Source of the DNA: an uncultured Armatimonadota bacterium
GTDB taxonomy: Bacteria > Armatimonadota > UBA5829 > DTJY01
Direction: 5' to 3'
Assembly: GCA_937875395.1 (NCBI GenBank)
Contig: CALNCU010000176.1
Coordinates: 1 to 8,366, forward strand
Length of the DNA stretch: 8,366 nt
The notes beneath the pieces were generated by a model, which saw only the letters and a program-made list of their open reading frames with translations, searched no databases and was not told the origin of the DNA. Within the stretch, counting starts at the first letter, position 1. Each line of letters begins with the position of its first letter. This document shows positions 1 to 5,859 of the stretch, one piece after another. The position numbers and the translations under genes are program-made.

Positions 1-2
1 CA

Positions 3-443
3 GAGGCCGTGATGAGAAGCATAGAACGCCGAATGATCAAGGCCCTAAAGCAGCTTCCCATTCTTATGGCCTCTAACGAAGGCACCACAGAGACCCACGG
101 CACAGTTCAGTGGCAAATCTTTGTAGCCGGGCTGCGCTCCCTTCAGAAGCCGGTAGAGTTTATTCTCTCCCGCATGCTCTCACTTGCGCTCAGAATATAT
201 GGGCGGGAGGGCACGGTAAAATGCTGGTTCAACCCCATCCGCACAACAGACCGCCTGGCAGATGCCCAGGCAGAAGAAGTAGAGATAAGAAATGCCATTG
301 CCAAATACCAGGCAGGCTGGCAAACCTGGGAAGAATCCGCCATAGAGGTAACGGGGAGCGCTCCTCCAGAAGATGCAAAGAGGCCGGATAACTTCAAACC
401 TTCGGATGAACCCTTAGATGAGTTGGAGGATGAAGATATATGA
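3..443 (+). CDS. Phage portal protein, C-terminal part (5' end outside window)
   Basis: This frame is already open at the left edge, so the gene begins upstream and only about its last 146 codons are present. A GTG/ATG pair near position 9 is unlikely to be the true start. The portal forms the dodecameric ring at the capsid vertex through which DNA enters and leaves. The visible part resembles portal C-termini: a basic helix followed by a LPILMASNEG-like loop, an amphipathic helix with SLQKPVEFILSRML, a CWFNPI segment, a helical run rich in Ala/Glu, then GWQTWEESAIEVTG and a very acidic tail ending ELEDEDI. The position directly before a zinc-ribbon protein and the prohead protease fits a portal. 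Its stop overlaps the next start as ATGA. The family call rests on motif shape and order, not on a search; another portal subfamily remains possible. Confidence 0.72.
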   Translation, partial: EAVMRSIERRMIKALKQLPILMASNEGTTETHGTVQWQIFVAGLRSLQKPVEFILSRMLSLALRIYGREGTVKCWFNPIRTTDRLADAQAEEVEIRNAIAKYQAGWQTWEESAIEVTGSAPPEDAKRPDNFKPSDEPLDELEDEDI

Positions 444-574
444 AGAACGGCGGCAAGATACTCGCCACCTGCAAAGCGTGCGCCCGCAGATTTTCTATTG
501 ACAGGGGCCGCATAAAAGTTGCATGCCCGCACTGCGGACATGTGCGAGCCACGGAAGGAGTAAATACCAGATGA
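440..574 (+). CDS. Small zinc-ribbon protein, Com-like (44 aa)
   Basis: The ATG at 440 overlaps the portal stop (ATGA) and has a good ribosome site, GGAGG at 425-429. Its TGA at 572-574 overlaps the next start (ATGA at 571-574), so the gene fits exactly between its neighbours. The 44-residue product has two knuckles, CKAC (Cys11, Cys14) and CPHC (Cys29, Cys32), 14 residues apart. This is the four-cysteine pattern of a zinc ribbon. Tiny proteins of this kind are found in phage head modules and are usually annotated after Mu Com, a zinc-binding translational activator of mom. No mom-like gene is visible here, so the function is unknown. RNA or DNA binding is plausible from the basic residues between the knuckles (ARRFSIDRGRIK). 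Confidence 0.8.
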   Translation: MKNGGKILATCKACARRFSIDRGRIKVACPHCGHVRATEGVNTR

Positions 575-1758
575 TTCGTTTTGGCACAGGAAATATTAGC
601 GCAGAAGGGGAATCTTCCGAAGCGCCTGTAATGGTCTCCGGGCTTCTGGAGGCCACTGAAGAAGATATAGCAATTATAAGCGCCGTGACAGGCGCCCGAC
701 TCACCCCGGATCAGATATACATACTGGAGCCGGTTGTAACAAGCAATGCGCTTGATGCCTATTTCACCCGCATGGCAGAAAGCTCTATCCTAAATTATGT
801 AAAGGATGCCGCGCAAGGCAACCCCCTTATGACAGGGCATGATACCATGCGCCTGGCCATAGGGCGAAGCTTTGCAGGCAGGCTGGAAGAAGTAGACGGA
901 GCACTCTGCGTACGCCTTAGAGATTACATGCTTAGAGACCACCACGTAGACGGCAACAGCACGGATGATATAGCCCGCGGCATAGAAGCAGGCGTAAACC
1001 GGGACATGAGCATCTCCTTTGGCGGGCCGGACCATTGGTATCGCTGCGGAATTTGCGGCCTTAACCTCTTTGACGAAAACTGCCCCCACTGCCCCGGAGT
1101 AGTATACGGGGAGGAGCGGGCTTTTGCCTGGGTAGAAGATGCCCACATGATAGAGCACAGCATAGTCTTTTCCGGCGCCACCCCCGGGGCCGTGATAAGA
1201 AAGGCCAGAAGCCTTGCCGCCTCCGGCATGCTTACAAAGGCTGATATAGGATTCCTGGAAGATACATGGAGAGTGCGTATTGCAGGCCGGAGCCTCTTCA
1301 ACTTCCCCTGCAAGCGCAACAAACAGGAGAAGGCAAAGGAGCTGGCATCAAGCAGCACTGCGCAAGATATCCGCCTGGGATGCGAGGCAAGATCACTGGG
1401 GATAGAGAGCCTTGATCAGCTGAAAGACCTATCAGAGAGGGCCAAACTGGGAGACCTCTATCGCAAAGAGCTTATAGAGACAGCACTTGCAGAGGGGATT
1501 AGGGCAAGAGGGAAAGCCTTTAATAAACCCCTCTGGGAACGCATGTTCCATGAACCCGGCCTTGGCATAGACGATATTAAAGGATTTTGCACTCAATTTA
1601 AGGCAGAATCCAGAGAAAAATTCGGCCGGGGCGGGCGGAAGATAACACCGCCGGGCCTGGCACAGGTAAATCTGCCCGGGCAGCGGTTTGATGATCTGCC
1701 CAAAACCGAACAAGATAGGCAGATAAGGGCGTTCCTGGAACGCACCAAACAGGGGTAA
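571..1758 (+). CDS. Prohead maturation protease with zinc-knuckle insert and probable scaffold C-terminus
   Basis: The protein is 395 aa from the ATG at 571, which has GGAAGGAG at 553-560 and is coupled to the zinc-ribbon gene by ATGA. An upstream ATG at 523 lies inside that gene and lacks a ribosome site. Residues ~1-215 fit the HK97-type prohead serine protease fold. They show a PLMTGHD segment (His90), then IGRSFAGRLEEVDGAL, DMSISFGG (Ser147 as likely nucleophile) and MIEHSIVFSGATPGAVIRKA (Glu195), a His-Ser-Glu triad pattern. Directly after the Ser motif is an inserted knuckle with Cys159, Cys162, Cys171 and Cys174. Residues ~220-395 are helical, charged and low in hydrophobics. They may serve as scaffold, because the capsid protein downstream has no obvious delta-domain. 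The role would be to assemble the prohead and then cleave scaffold and itself. The length is about twice that of a bare prohead protease. Confidence 0.75.
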   Translation: MIRFGTGNISAEGESSEAPVMVSGLLEATEEDIAIISAVTGARLTPDQIYILEPVVTSNALDAYFTRMAESSILNYVKDAAQGNPLMTGHDTMRLAIGRSFAGRLEEVDGALCVRLRDYMLRDHHVDGNSTDDIARGIEAGVNRDMSISFGGPDHWYRCGICGLNLFDENCPHCPGVVYGEERAFAWVEDAHMIEHSIVFSGATPGAVIRKARSLAASGMLTKADIGFLEDTWRVRIAGRSLFNFPCKRNKQEKAKELASSSTAQDIRLGCEARSLGIESLDQLKDLSERAKLGDLYRKELIETALAEGIRARGKAFNKPLWERMFHEPGLGIDDIKGFCTQFKAESREKFGRGGRKITPPGLAQVNLPGQRFDDLPKTEQDRQIRAFLERTKQG

Positions 1759-1769
1759 GCTTTTACCCC
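1752..1769 (+). other. Small perfect hairpin over the protease stop codon
   Basis: A perfect 7-bp stem pairs GGGGTAA at 1752-1758 with TTACCCC at 1763-1769 around a GCTT loop. The protease stop codon (1756-1758) forms the inner end of the left arm. No T-run follows, so it is unlikely to be a terminator. An mRNA processing or stability element, or a spacer that uncouples translation of the decoration gene, is possible. Confidence 0.45.
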
Positions 1770-1802
1770 CAACAAAGAAGAACGAAAGGAAAGGTGAAAG
1801 AA

Positions 1803-2219
1803 ATGCCTCTTAGAATAGAGACGGAACATAACGGCTGCCGGGAGTATCTGGCGGCGGCACCGGGCCGGCTTGGGACGGTGATGCTGGATGAATCCCTGTT
1901 TACCAGAGATTCAAACGGCCACGTACATCTGGAGCCGGGAACGGTGCTTGCCAAACCCTCAGAATCAGACCTTTGGGGGCCGTACGATGCTGAAGCAGTA
2001 GACGGCCGGCAGACGGAAACCAACAATGTGCTCATTTTGCATGACTACGTTACGCTGGACAACGGAGAGGTCAAAAGTGACCGTGAGGCAGCTGTGCTGT
2101 TAGAAGGCCTGGCAAATGCAGGCAAAGTTACATTGGCCGATGGTACAGCAATATCCGACACGGTGAAGGATGCCCTTCGCTCACAGATTTGCAGCGTGCA
2201 GTTTAAGGTGGGCTCCTAA
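1803..2219 (+). CDS. Head decoration protein, lambda gpD-like
   Basis: The 138-aa product starts at the ATG at 1803, which is preceded by AAAGGTGA at 1791-1798. A GTG at 1794 in the same frame would add three residues but lies inside that ribosome site, so ATG is preferred. Decoration proteins form trimers that clamp the expanded capsid lattice. The pattern fits: a disordered polar N-terminus, then LEPGTVLAK, a LWGPYDAEAVDGR stretch, NNVLILHDYVTLDNG, and a hydrophobic-charged C-terminal half with VLLEGLANAGKV. Lambda gpD is about 110 aa, so this is somewhat longer. The position immediately before a gpE-like major capsid gene is the classical one and carries much of the call. Confidence 0.75.
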   Translation: MPLRIETEHNGCREYLAAAPGRLGTVMLDESLFTRDSNGHVHLEPGTVLAKPSESDLWGPYDAEAVDGRQTETNNVLILHDYVTLDNGEVKSDREAAVLLEGLANAGKVTLADGTAISDTVKDALRSQICSVQFKVGS

Positions 2220-2251
2220 CAGAGCTTTTACATAAAACGGAGGAAGTATAA

Positions 2252-3289
2252 ATGCTACCCGAATTTCTTACACAAAAGTTCATCACCGGTGTTATTCGCG
2301 AGTTTCCGGTAGAAGGGTTTCTTGGCAACGAAATCCTTCCGCTTGAGGGAGTTGCGTCTATGGAGGTGGTGTACGATGTTATAAAGAAGGACGCCAAGCT
2401 TGCGCCCTTTATTGCAATGAATGCAGAATCCACTCTTGCAGACAAAGCTAACTTCAAGCGTATCACCCAGGAGCTGGCTGCAGTAAGGATTAAAGAACTC
2501 CTGAATGAAGAAGAGATCCTCTCCCTCAGGGAGCCGGGACAGCCGGAACTGGGAATAGACGGCCTTGCCGCCACCAGAGCCGCCGTTGCGGAAAGATACC
2601 TTCGCACCACGGCAGAACGCATGTCGGCAAGAGTAAACTCCCGCGTAGAATGGATGCGCTGGGAAGCCCTTGCAAAAGGAAAGATAGACTACAAAACCAA
2701 AGACGTAAATTTCTCGGTGGATTTTGGCATCCCGTCCGGCCAGAAGATTACCCTGCACACCACGGATAGATGGTCTGAAACATCTACCGCAGACCCTCTT
2801 GGCGATATTGCAGAGTGGATGGAAATCATCCGCAAAGCCGCCCGGCGGCCCGTCACCCGGATGTACGTGGGCGGAAACATACAGTCCTACCTGGTGCAGA
2901 ACGAAAAGATCCGCCAGCTACTCTCCGGCAGCGAGCTTGTTGCACAGATGCTCAGCCCCGCCGGAGTACTGGACTTCCTTGGCATGCTCATGGGCATAAA
3001 GATCATGCGCTATGATATCTCCTACCAGAGCGATGCCGGCAGCGATGCCACATTCCTTCCAGATGACTACATAGTGATGATGTGCGAACCAAAGCAGCCG
3101 GATGGAGAAGTCCTTGGCGACGTTATGACAGGCCCCGCAAAGGCCAACAACTACCAAACCGGCCTCTACGGCTGGGTAAAGGAAGAGGAAGACCCCTGGG
3201 CTACCTACATAGGTGCAGGCATCCATGCCTTTCCCAGAATCTACCATCCCAACTGGATTCTTTCCGCAAATGTGAAAGATGCTACATAG
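2252..3289 (+). CDS. Major capsid protein, lambda gpE family
   Basis: The 345-aa product is almost the length of lambda gpE (341 aa). The ATG at 2252 has a strong ribosome site, GGAGGAAG at 2239-2246. The N-terminus (LTQKFITGVIREFPVEGFLGNEILP) resembles the short N-arm of phage capsid protein E. The AFIAMNA-like region, the central helical segment rich in Arg/Glu (AERYLRTTAERMSARVNSRVEW) and the late ARRPVTRMYVGGNIQSYLVQNEKIRQLL segment resemble the peripheral and axial domains of the HK97 fold. The C-terminal part has DDYIVMM and ends with a beta-rich AGIHAFPRIYHPNWILSA. No large N-terminal delta-domain is visible, in agreement with a separate or protease-fused scaffold. It should be the most abundant virion protein, and a terminator-like hairpin follows it. 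Confidence 0.88.
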   Translation: MLPEFLTQKFITGVIREFPVEGFLGNEILPLEGVASMEVVYDVIKKDAKLAPFIAMNAESTLADKANFKRITQELAAVRIKELLNEEEILSLREPGQPELGIDGLAATRAAVAERYLRTTAERMSARVNSRVEWMRWEALAKGKIDYKTKDVNFSVDFGIPSGQKITLHTTDRWSETSTADPLGDIAEWMEIIRKAARRPVTRMYVGGNIQSYLVQNEKIRQLLSGSELVAQMLSPAGVLDFLGMLMGIKIMRYDISYQSDAGSDATFLPDDYIVMMCEPKQPDGEVLGDVMTGPAKANNYQTGLYGWVKEEEDPWATYIGAGIHAFPRIYHPNWILSANVKDAT

Positions 3290-3300
3290 TAAACACATAC

Positions 3301-3330
3301 AAGGGGCCCGGGTCTGCCGGGCCTCTTTCT
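3301..3330 (+). terminator. Intrinsic terminator or attenuator after the major capsid gene
   Basis: GGCCCGG at 3305-3311 pairs with CCGGGCC at 3317-3323 around a GTCTG loop. The stem extends outward to about 11 bp (3301-3304 with 3324-3327, one G-T pair). The tract that follows is TCTTTCT, an imperfect U-run, so partial termination is more likely than full stop. Such an attenuator would keep capsid transcripts more abundant than those of the connector genes downstream. Confidence 0.7.
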
Positions 3331-3346
3331 ATAAAGGGGTGAAAAG

Positions 3347-4018
3347 ATGGCGGCTGAGACGCTTTCAAACCTTATTGCCCGCGTGCGGCTGGAAGTGCGT
3401 GATACGGGCAGCCCGCCTATATTTACAGATGATGAAGTGGCGGCGTGCATTGCAGATGCTATTTGCGCTTACTCCAGCTACGTGCCAAGAGAAGTATCGG
3501 CAGAACTCCCCCTTATTGCGGGCACGGCAGAGTACACTCTGCCGAATGACTGTCTGCAGATTGTCTCTGTGCGCGTGGGGGGTGCAGGCTACCAGGTAAA
3601 ACAGGTTTTCGGCAATACCTTTACCATTAATCCCATGCCTGCGGGAAACCGCCTGGCTACTATAAGATACCGTGCATGCCATATCATTCCGGGTGATACA
3701 GCTGAATCAAGCACTTACAGCTCAATGGACGAGCCTCTTATTGTGATGTATGCAAAGGCCCGGTGCCTTGAGATGCTGGCACATGATGCTGCGCGGTGCT
3801 ACCGGTACATAGAAGGCGATATTGAAGAATATCCCGGCGATCCCCAGGCACAGCTTAGGGCAGAGGCGGATGCTTTATATGCGCAGTTTAATTCCGGGGC
3901 TTTGCGCGCTCAGGCTGCATTTATAGAGCGCAAACCAATAGCCTGTACGCCTTCTGTGGGCGTGGTCACCCGCAAGGCACCAGAGATAGGCGGGAGTATT
4001 TTTACTCATGAACACTAA
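3347..4018 (+). CDS. Head-tail connector / adaptor protein (gp6- or gp15-like)
   Basis: The 223-aa product has an ATG at 3347 with AAAGGGGTG at about 3333-3341. The N-terminal half (LSNLIARVRLEVRDTG, then FTDDEVAACIADAICAYSSY) has the helical DNA-packaging connector look of the family that docks under the portal ring. It is followed by a beta segment (GTAEYTLPNDCLQIVSVRVGG) and a C-terminal helical domain beginning with DEPLIVMYAKARCLEML. The length is greater than for the shortest HK97 gp6 relatives (~100 aa). It resembles adaptors of 200 aa or more that add a beta-sandwich. The place after the capsid gene and before a head-closure gene supports it. The gene overlaps the next one by 11 bp, which suggests translational coupling. 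Confidence 0.62.
   Translation: MAAETLSNLIARVRLEVRDTGSPPIFTDDEVAACIADAICAYSSYVPREVSAELPLIAGTAEYTLPNDCLQIVSVRVGGAGYQVKQVFGNTFTINPMPAGNRLATIRYRACHIIPGDTAESSTYSSMDEPLIVMYAKARCLEMLAHDAARCYRYIEGDIEEYPGDPQAQLRAEADALYAQFNSGALRAQAAFIERKPIACTPSVGVVTRKAPEIGGSIFTHEH
3994..4007 (+). promoter_or_regulatory. Hairpin at the start of the head-closure gene
   Basis: GAGTA at 3994-3998 pairs with TACTC at 4003-4007 around a TTTT loop and abuts the ATG at 4008. It includes part of the ribosome site GGGAG (3992-3996). Ribosomes finishing the upstream adaptor gene would open it, a simple arrangement for translational coupling. The stem is only 5 bp, so this is tentative. Confidence 0.35.
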
Positions 4019-4328
4019 GAAGAATCAAGTATCTATAGCCGTTAAGCGACCGCAAAGAACCCCGGACGGCGCCGGAGGATTCACCGTGGAGATGCAGGAA
4101 GTTACCGGCTCTCCATACGCAGGCAGGCTGTTGCGTAAGAAGGACCCCATACAGGTGAACAGTGTTGCCGCAGATATGATATTTGAGCGGCTGGTGCTTG
4201 TCTTTCCGCCCAATGCAGACATCCGGGCAGAGGATATCTGCACCGTGGGTAGATACGATTGGCGGGTGCGCTTTGTGCGTGGCTACAGCAGAAGCCTTCA
4301 GGCAGATGTAGAGGCGGTGGTACAGTGA
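4008..4328 (+). CDS. Head-closure protein (phage head-tail joining, SPP1 gp16-like)
   Basis: The 106-aa product matches the size of head-tail joining proteins (SPP1 gp16/HK97 gp7-type). These bind below the adaptor ring and plug the portal channel. The sequence is a small beta-barrel type: ISIAV-like N-strand with KRPQRTPDGAGGF, then EVTGSPYAGRLLRKKD, a V-rich middle (MIFERLVLVFPPNADI), IRAEDICTVGRYDWRVRFVRGYS and a short terminal strand. The DxxGGF loop followed by a basic strand and a late R-W-R-V strand is what one expects for this family. The start overlaps the adaptor gene by 11 bp. The stop overlaps the next start as GTGA. Confidence 0.68.
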   Translation: MNTKKNQVSIAVKRPQRTPDGAGGFTVEMQEVTGSPYAGRLLRKKDPIQVNSVAADMIFERLVLVFPPNADIRAEDICTVGRYDWRVRFVRGYSRSLQADVEAVVQ

Positions 4329-4663
4329 GCGGCCTTGATGAAGTTATGCGCAACCTGGAAAAATGGCAGGCCCAGACGCTTGACAGGGCCAGGCGTGTAA
4401 TGGAAGAGATAGCAAACCATCTTGCAGAGTATGCAAAGGCAAACCACCCGTGGGAGAGCCAAACCGGGGAGTCTCAAGGTTCCATCCGCGGGTTTGTAGA
4501 AGAGGCCGGGCCGGGCGTAATCAAGGCCACCATCTCTGCCGGAGCCGGGTATGACGTCTTTCTTGAGCTGGCAAAGGACGGCAGGTGGGCCTGGCTGTGG
4601 CCCGCCGTGGAAGCGAACATGGATGAGATAAAACGGAAGCTGGATTCCATAATTGAGGCGTAA
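4325..4663 (+). CDS. Neck / tail-completion protein, HK97 gp10-like
   Basis: The 112-aa product is read from the GTG at 4325, which overlaps the previous stop (GTGA). The frame is open farther upstream (from an ATG at 4259), but that would overlap the head-closure gene by 70 bases and has no ribosome site. A GAGGCGG at about 4311-4317 supports the GTG. HK97 gp10-like proteins are of this size and sit between head-closure and tail-terminator genes. The protein starts with a long amphipathic helix (LDEVMRNLEKWQAQTLDRARRVMEEIANHLAEYAKANHPW). It then shows a beta-region with GFVEEAGPGVIKATISAGAGYDVFLELAKDGRWAWLWPAVEANMDEI, which matches the typical Y-x-x-F-L-E-x-G and P-A-x-E pattern near the end of these proteins. 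Confidence 0.72.
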   Translation: MSGLDEVMRNLEKWQAQTLDRARRVMEEIANHLAEYAKANHPWESQTGESQGSIRGFVEEAGPGVIKATISAGAGYDVFLELAKDGRWAWLWPAVEANMDEIKRKLDSIIEA

Positions 4664-4666
4664 TCT

Positions 4667-5092
4667 ATGAGCGTAACAACCAAAAAAGCAATCTGGAGCA
4701 CACTCTCCGGGGATGCGGAACTTTCATCCCTTGTAGGCAGAGACTCCGGCGGGAACCCGGCTGTATTCAACGCCAACTTCAACCGGGCCAACCCCGCCGT
4801 CTTCCCGTGCATCACCTTCCGGGAGGCGGACGGCAGCGCATACGGCGGCATACGGGAAGAGACGGTAGATGCAGAATACTTCAACATAGAAATATGGGCA
4901 AAGACGGATTCCGCCCTAACCGTGCCGCGCATAGCAGAGCAGATAGACACCCTTCTGCACAACAAGGCCCTCTCCACATCTGAAGGCAAGATTTACGACT
5001 GTGCGCGGGTGGCTCAGATTCCGGATCAGTACGATGACAAGCTAAAACTACATTTCGGCCTCTACCGGTACAAGCTGGTAGCAAGCCGTTAG
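4667..5092 (+). CDS. Tail terminator / tail-to-head joining protein (DUF3168-like)
   Basis: The 141-aa product has an ATG at 4667, three bases after the previous stop. GAGG at 4654-4657 could serve as a ribosome site. Tail terminators cap the tail tube and attach it to the filled head. The features fit: an N-terminal helix (TKKAIWSTLSGDAELSSLVG), then PAVFPCITFREADGSAYGG, an EYFNIEIWAK strand followed by a helix (ALTVPRIAEQIDTLLHNKALS), and a final pair of strands ending with FGLYRYKLVA. This is the alpha/beta layout of lambda gpU/SPP1 gp17-type proteins. The position immediately before the major tail protein is the normal one. Confidence 0.72.
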   Translation: MSVTTKKAIWSTLSGDAELSSLVGRDSGGNPAVFNANFNRANPAVFPCITFREADGSAYGGIREETVDAEYFNIEIWAKTDSALTVPRIAEQIDTLLHNKALSTSEGKIYDCARVAQIPDQYDDKLKLHFGLYRYKLVASR

Positions 5093-5109
5093 AACAGGAG
5101 GAAAGATAA

Positions 5110-5607
5110 ATGGCAAACGAAAGCGGATTAATCTTCGCAAAAGGTGTTCTATACATGGACCCGGATGGAGATAACATAGAACTGGGAGAAATACAGGACA
5201 TCTCCTTTGAAGTTCGCGATACCGTAAAAGAAGCCAAAGGACGGGGGCTCTTCTCCCTGGCCGTAGAGTTGGCGGAACGTGCGGTAAGCGTACGTGCATC
5301 ATGGCTAAGGGTAAAGGCCCAGGGGCTGGCAAAGCTCACCGGCGGAGAGATAACCTACGCAGATGACAAAACCACCATCTCCGTAGGCAAAGACTCCATG
5401 CCCGCCACCTTCAAGATGAAACTCTCCACCCCATCGGATGGGAGCGATATAGAGATAATTCTACACAAGGTGCGCCCGGCCAACTTCACTCTGCCCCTGC
5501 AGCTTAAAGAATTCACAAAGCCCAACGCAGAGTTCAACGTAATGGTAGATGAAGCCACGGATAAGGTATTTGATATAATCCTGCCCGGCTACCAGTCTGT
5601 TTCTTAG
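5110..5607 (+). CDS. Major tail protein (tail tube subunit)
   Basis: The 165-aa product has an ATG at 5110 with a very good ribosome site, AGGAGG at about 5096-5101. Tube subunits stack as hexameric rings along the tail. The sequence is beta-rich with an early KGVLYMDPDGDNIELGEIQDISFEV, a regular strand-loop pattern, a LKLSTPSDGSDIEIILHKV-like middle and a C-terminal strand pair (DKVFDIILPGY). The N-terminal GEIQDISFEV and the short length match small siphovirus tube proteins. It lies between the tail terminator and the expected chaperone pair, as in lambda-like tail modules. However, a terminator, an RNA gene, a DUF3800 gene and a glycosyltransferase gene are inserted between it and the chaperones. 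Confidence 0.72.
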   Translation: MANESGLIFAKGVLYMDPDGDNIELGEIQDISFEVRDTVKEAKGRGLFSLAVELAERAVSVRASWLRVKAQGLAKLTGGEITYADDKTTISVGKDSMPATFKMKLSTPSDGSDIEIILHKVRPANFTLPLQLKEFTKPNAEFNVMVDEATDKVFDIILPGYQSVS

Positions 5608-5623
5608 CACACCGCCGGCAATG

Positions 5624-5660
5624 AAGGGCCGTACTGCACACACGCAGGCGGCCCTTGTTT
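5624..5660 (+). terminator. Intrinsic terminator after the tail-tube gene
   Basis: AAGGGCCG at 5624-5631 pairs with CGGCCCTT at 5649-5656. A second inner stem, CTGC at 5634-5637 with GCAG at 5644-5647, closes an ACACAC loop. TTGTTT follows. This should end or weaken the structural-gene transcript. It starts 16 bases after the tube stop codon. Confidence 0.78.
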
Positions 5661-5709
5661 CCATGGTAGTTATGGGATAGGGAGTTTTTAATCTGGAAGC
5701 AAAATTTTA

Positions 5710-5739
5710 TTGACGGATTATGCCTATGCGGGGTATAAT
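5710..5739 (+). promoter_or_regulatory. Strong sigma70/sigmaA-type promoter for the small RNA
   Basis: TTGACG (5710-5715) and TATAAT (5734-5739) are separated by 18 bp and match the consensus in 5 of 6 and 6 of 6 bases. The likely start of transcription is about G5746. It is the best promoter match that I see in the window, and it lies directly downstream of the tail-tube terminator. This suggests that the following RNA is transcribed by host polymerase in the lysogen, independently of the late operon. Confidence 0.82.
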
Positions 5740-5745
5740 GATATT

Positions 5746-5856
5746 GAAAATGACTTGGTTTCCGAACTGTCACCGTGAGGGTGTGCGTGTCCACCGTTGG
5801 TGGAATAGGAACTAAGTCGAATATTTAGGCCGGTTTCTTTGAGGAACCGGCCTTTT
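5746..5856 (+). ncRNA. Structured small RNA, about 110 nt, DUF3800-associated
   Basis: The RNA runs from a strong promoter to its own intrinsic terminator. By hand folding it has a long closing stem P1: 5752-5762 pairs with 5808-5818 (11 bp, with two G-T pairs). Inside it are two hairpins. P2 pairs CACC 5771-5774 with GGTG 5780-5783. P3 pairs TCCACC 5790-5795 with GGTGGA 5799-5804 with a GTT loop. P2 and P3 share CACCGT and GGTG, so they look like near copies. The terminator hairpin (5827-5853) forms the 3' end. Structured RNAs have been reported next to DUF3800 genes by comparative genomics, and a DUF3800 gene faces this one. I did not match it to a specific published motif. A 21-codon frame (5750-5815) also lies inside it, without a ribosome site. 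The function is unknown. Confidence 0.72.
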
Positions 5857-5859
5857 ATT
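5827..5859 (+). terminator. Terminator of the small RNA, probably shared with DUF3800
   Basis: AGGCCGGTTTC at 5827-5837 pairs with GAGGAACCGGCCT at 5841-5853 (about 11 bp, loop TTTGA), followed by TTTTATT. It is a good + strand terminator. The DUF3800 stop codon on the other strand is at 5858-5860, so the same hairpin lies directly after that gene. Read in that direction the following tract is TAAATATT, a weaker terminator. Confidence 0.85.

Noticed and set aside
2255..2758. Long - strand frames opposite the capsid gene (to 139-167 codons)
   Set aside because: They are antisense to a well-supported major capsid gene and lack start signals.
4474..4989. 171-codon open frame on the - strand
   Set aside because: It lies opposite the gp10-like and tail-terminator genes, has no visible ribosome site or family pattern, and has the composition of a mirror frame.
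5746..5856. tRNA or CRISPR-type RNA
   Set aside because: There is no cloverleaf, no CCA-type 3' end, and no repeat-spacer pattern. The stems fit a free-standing small RNA with a terminator.
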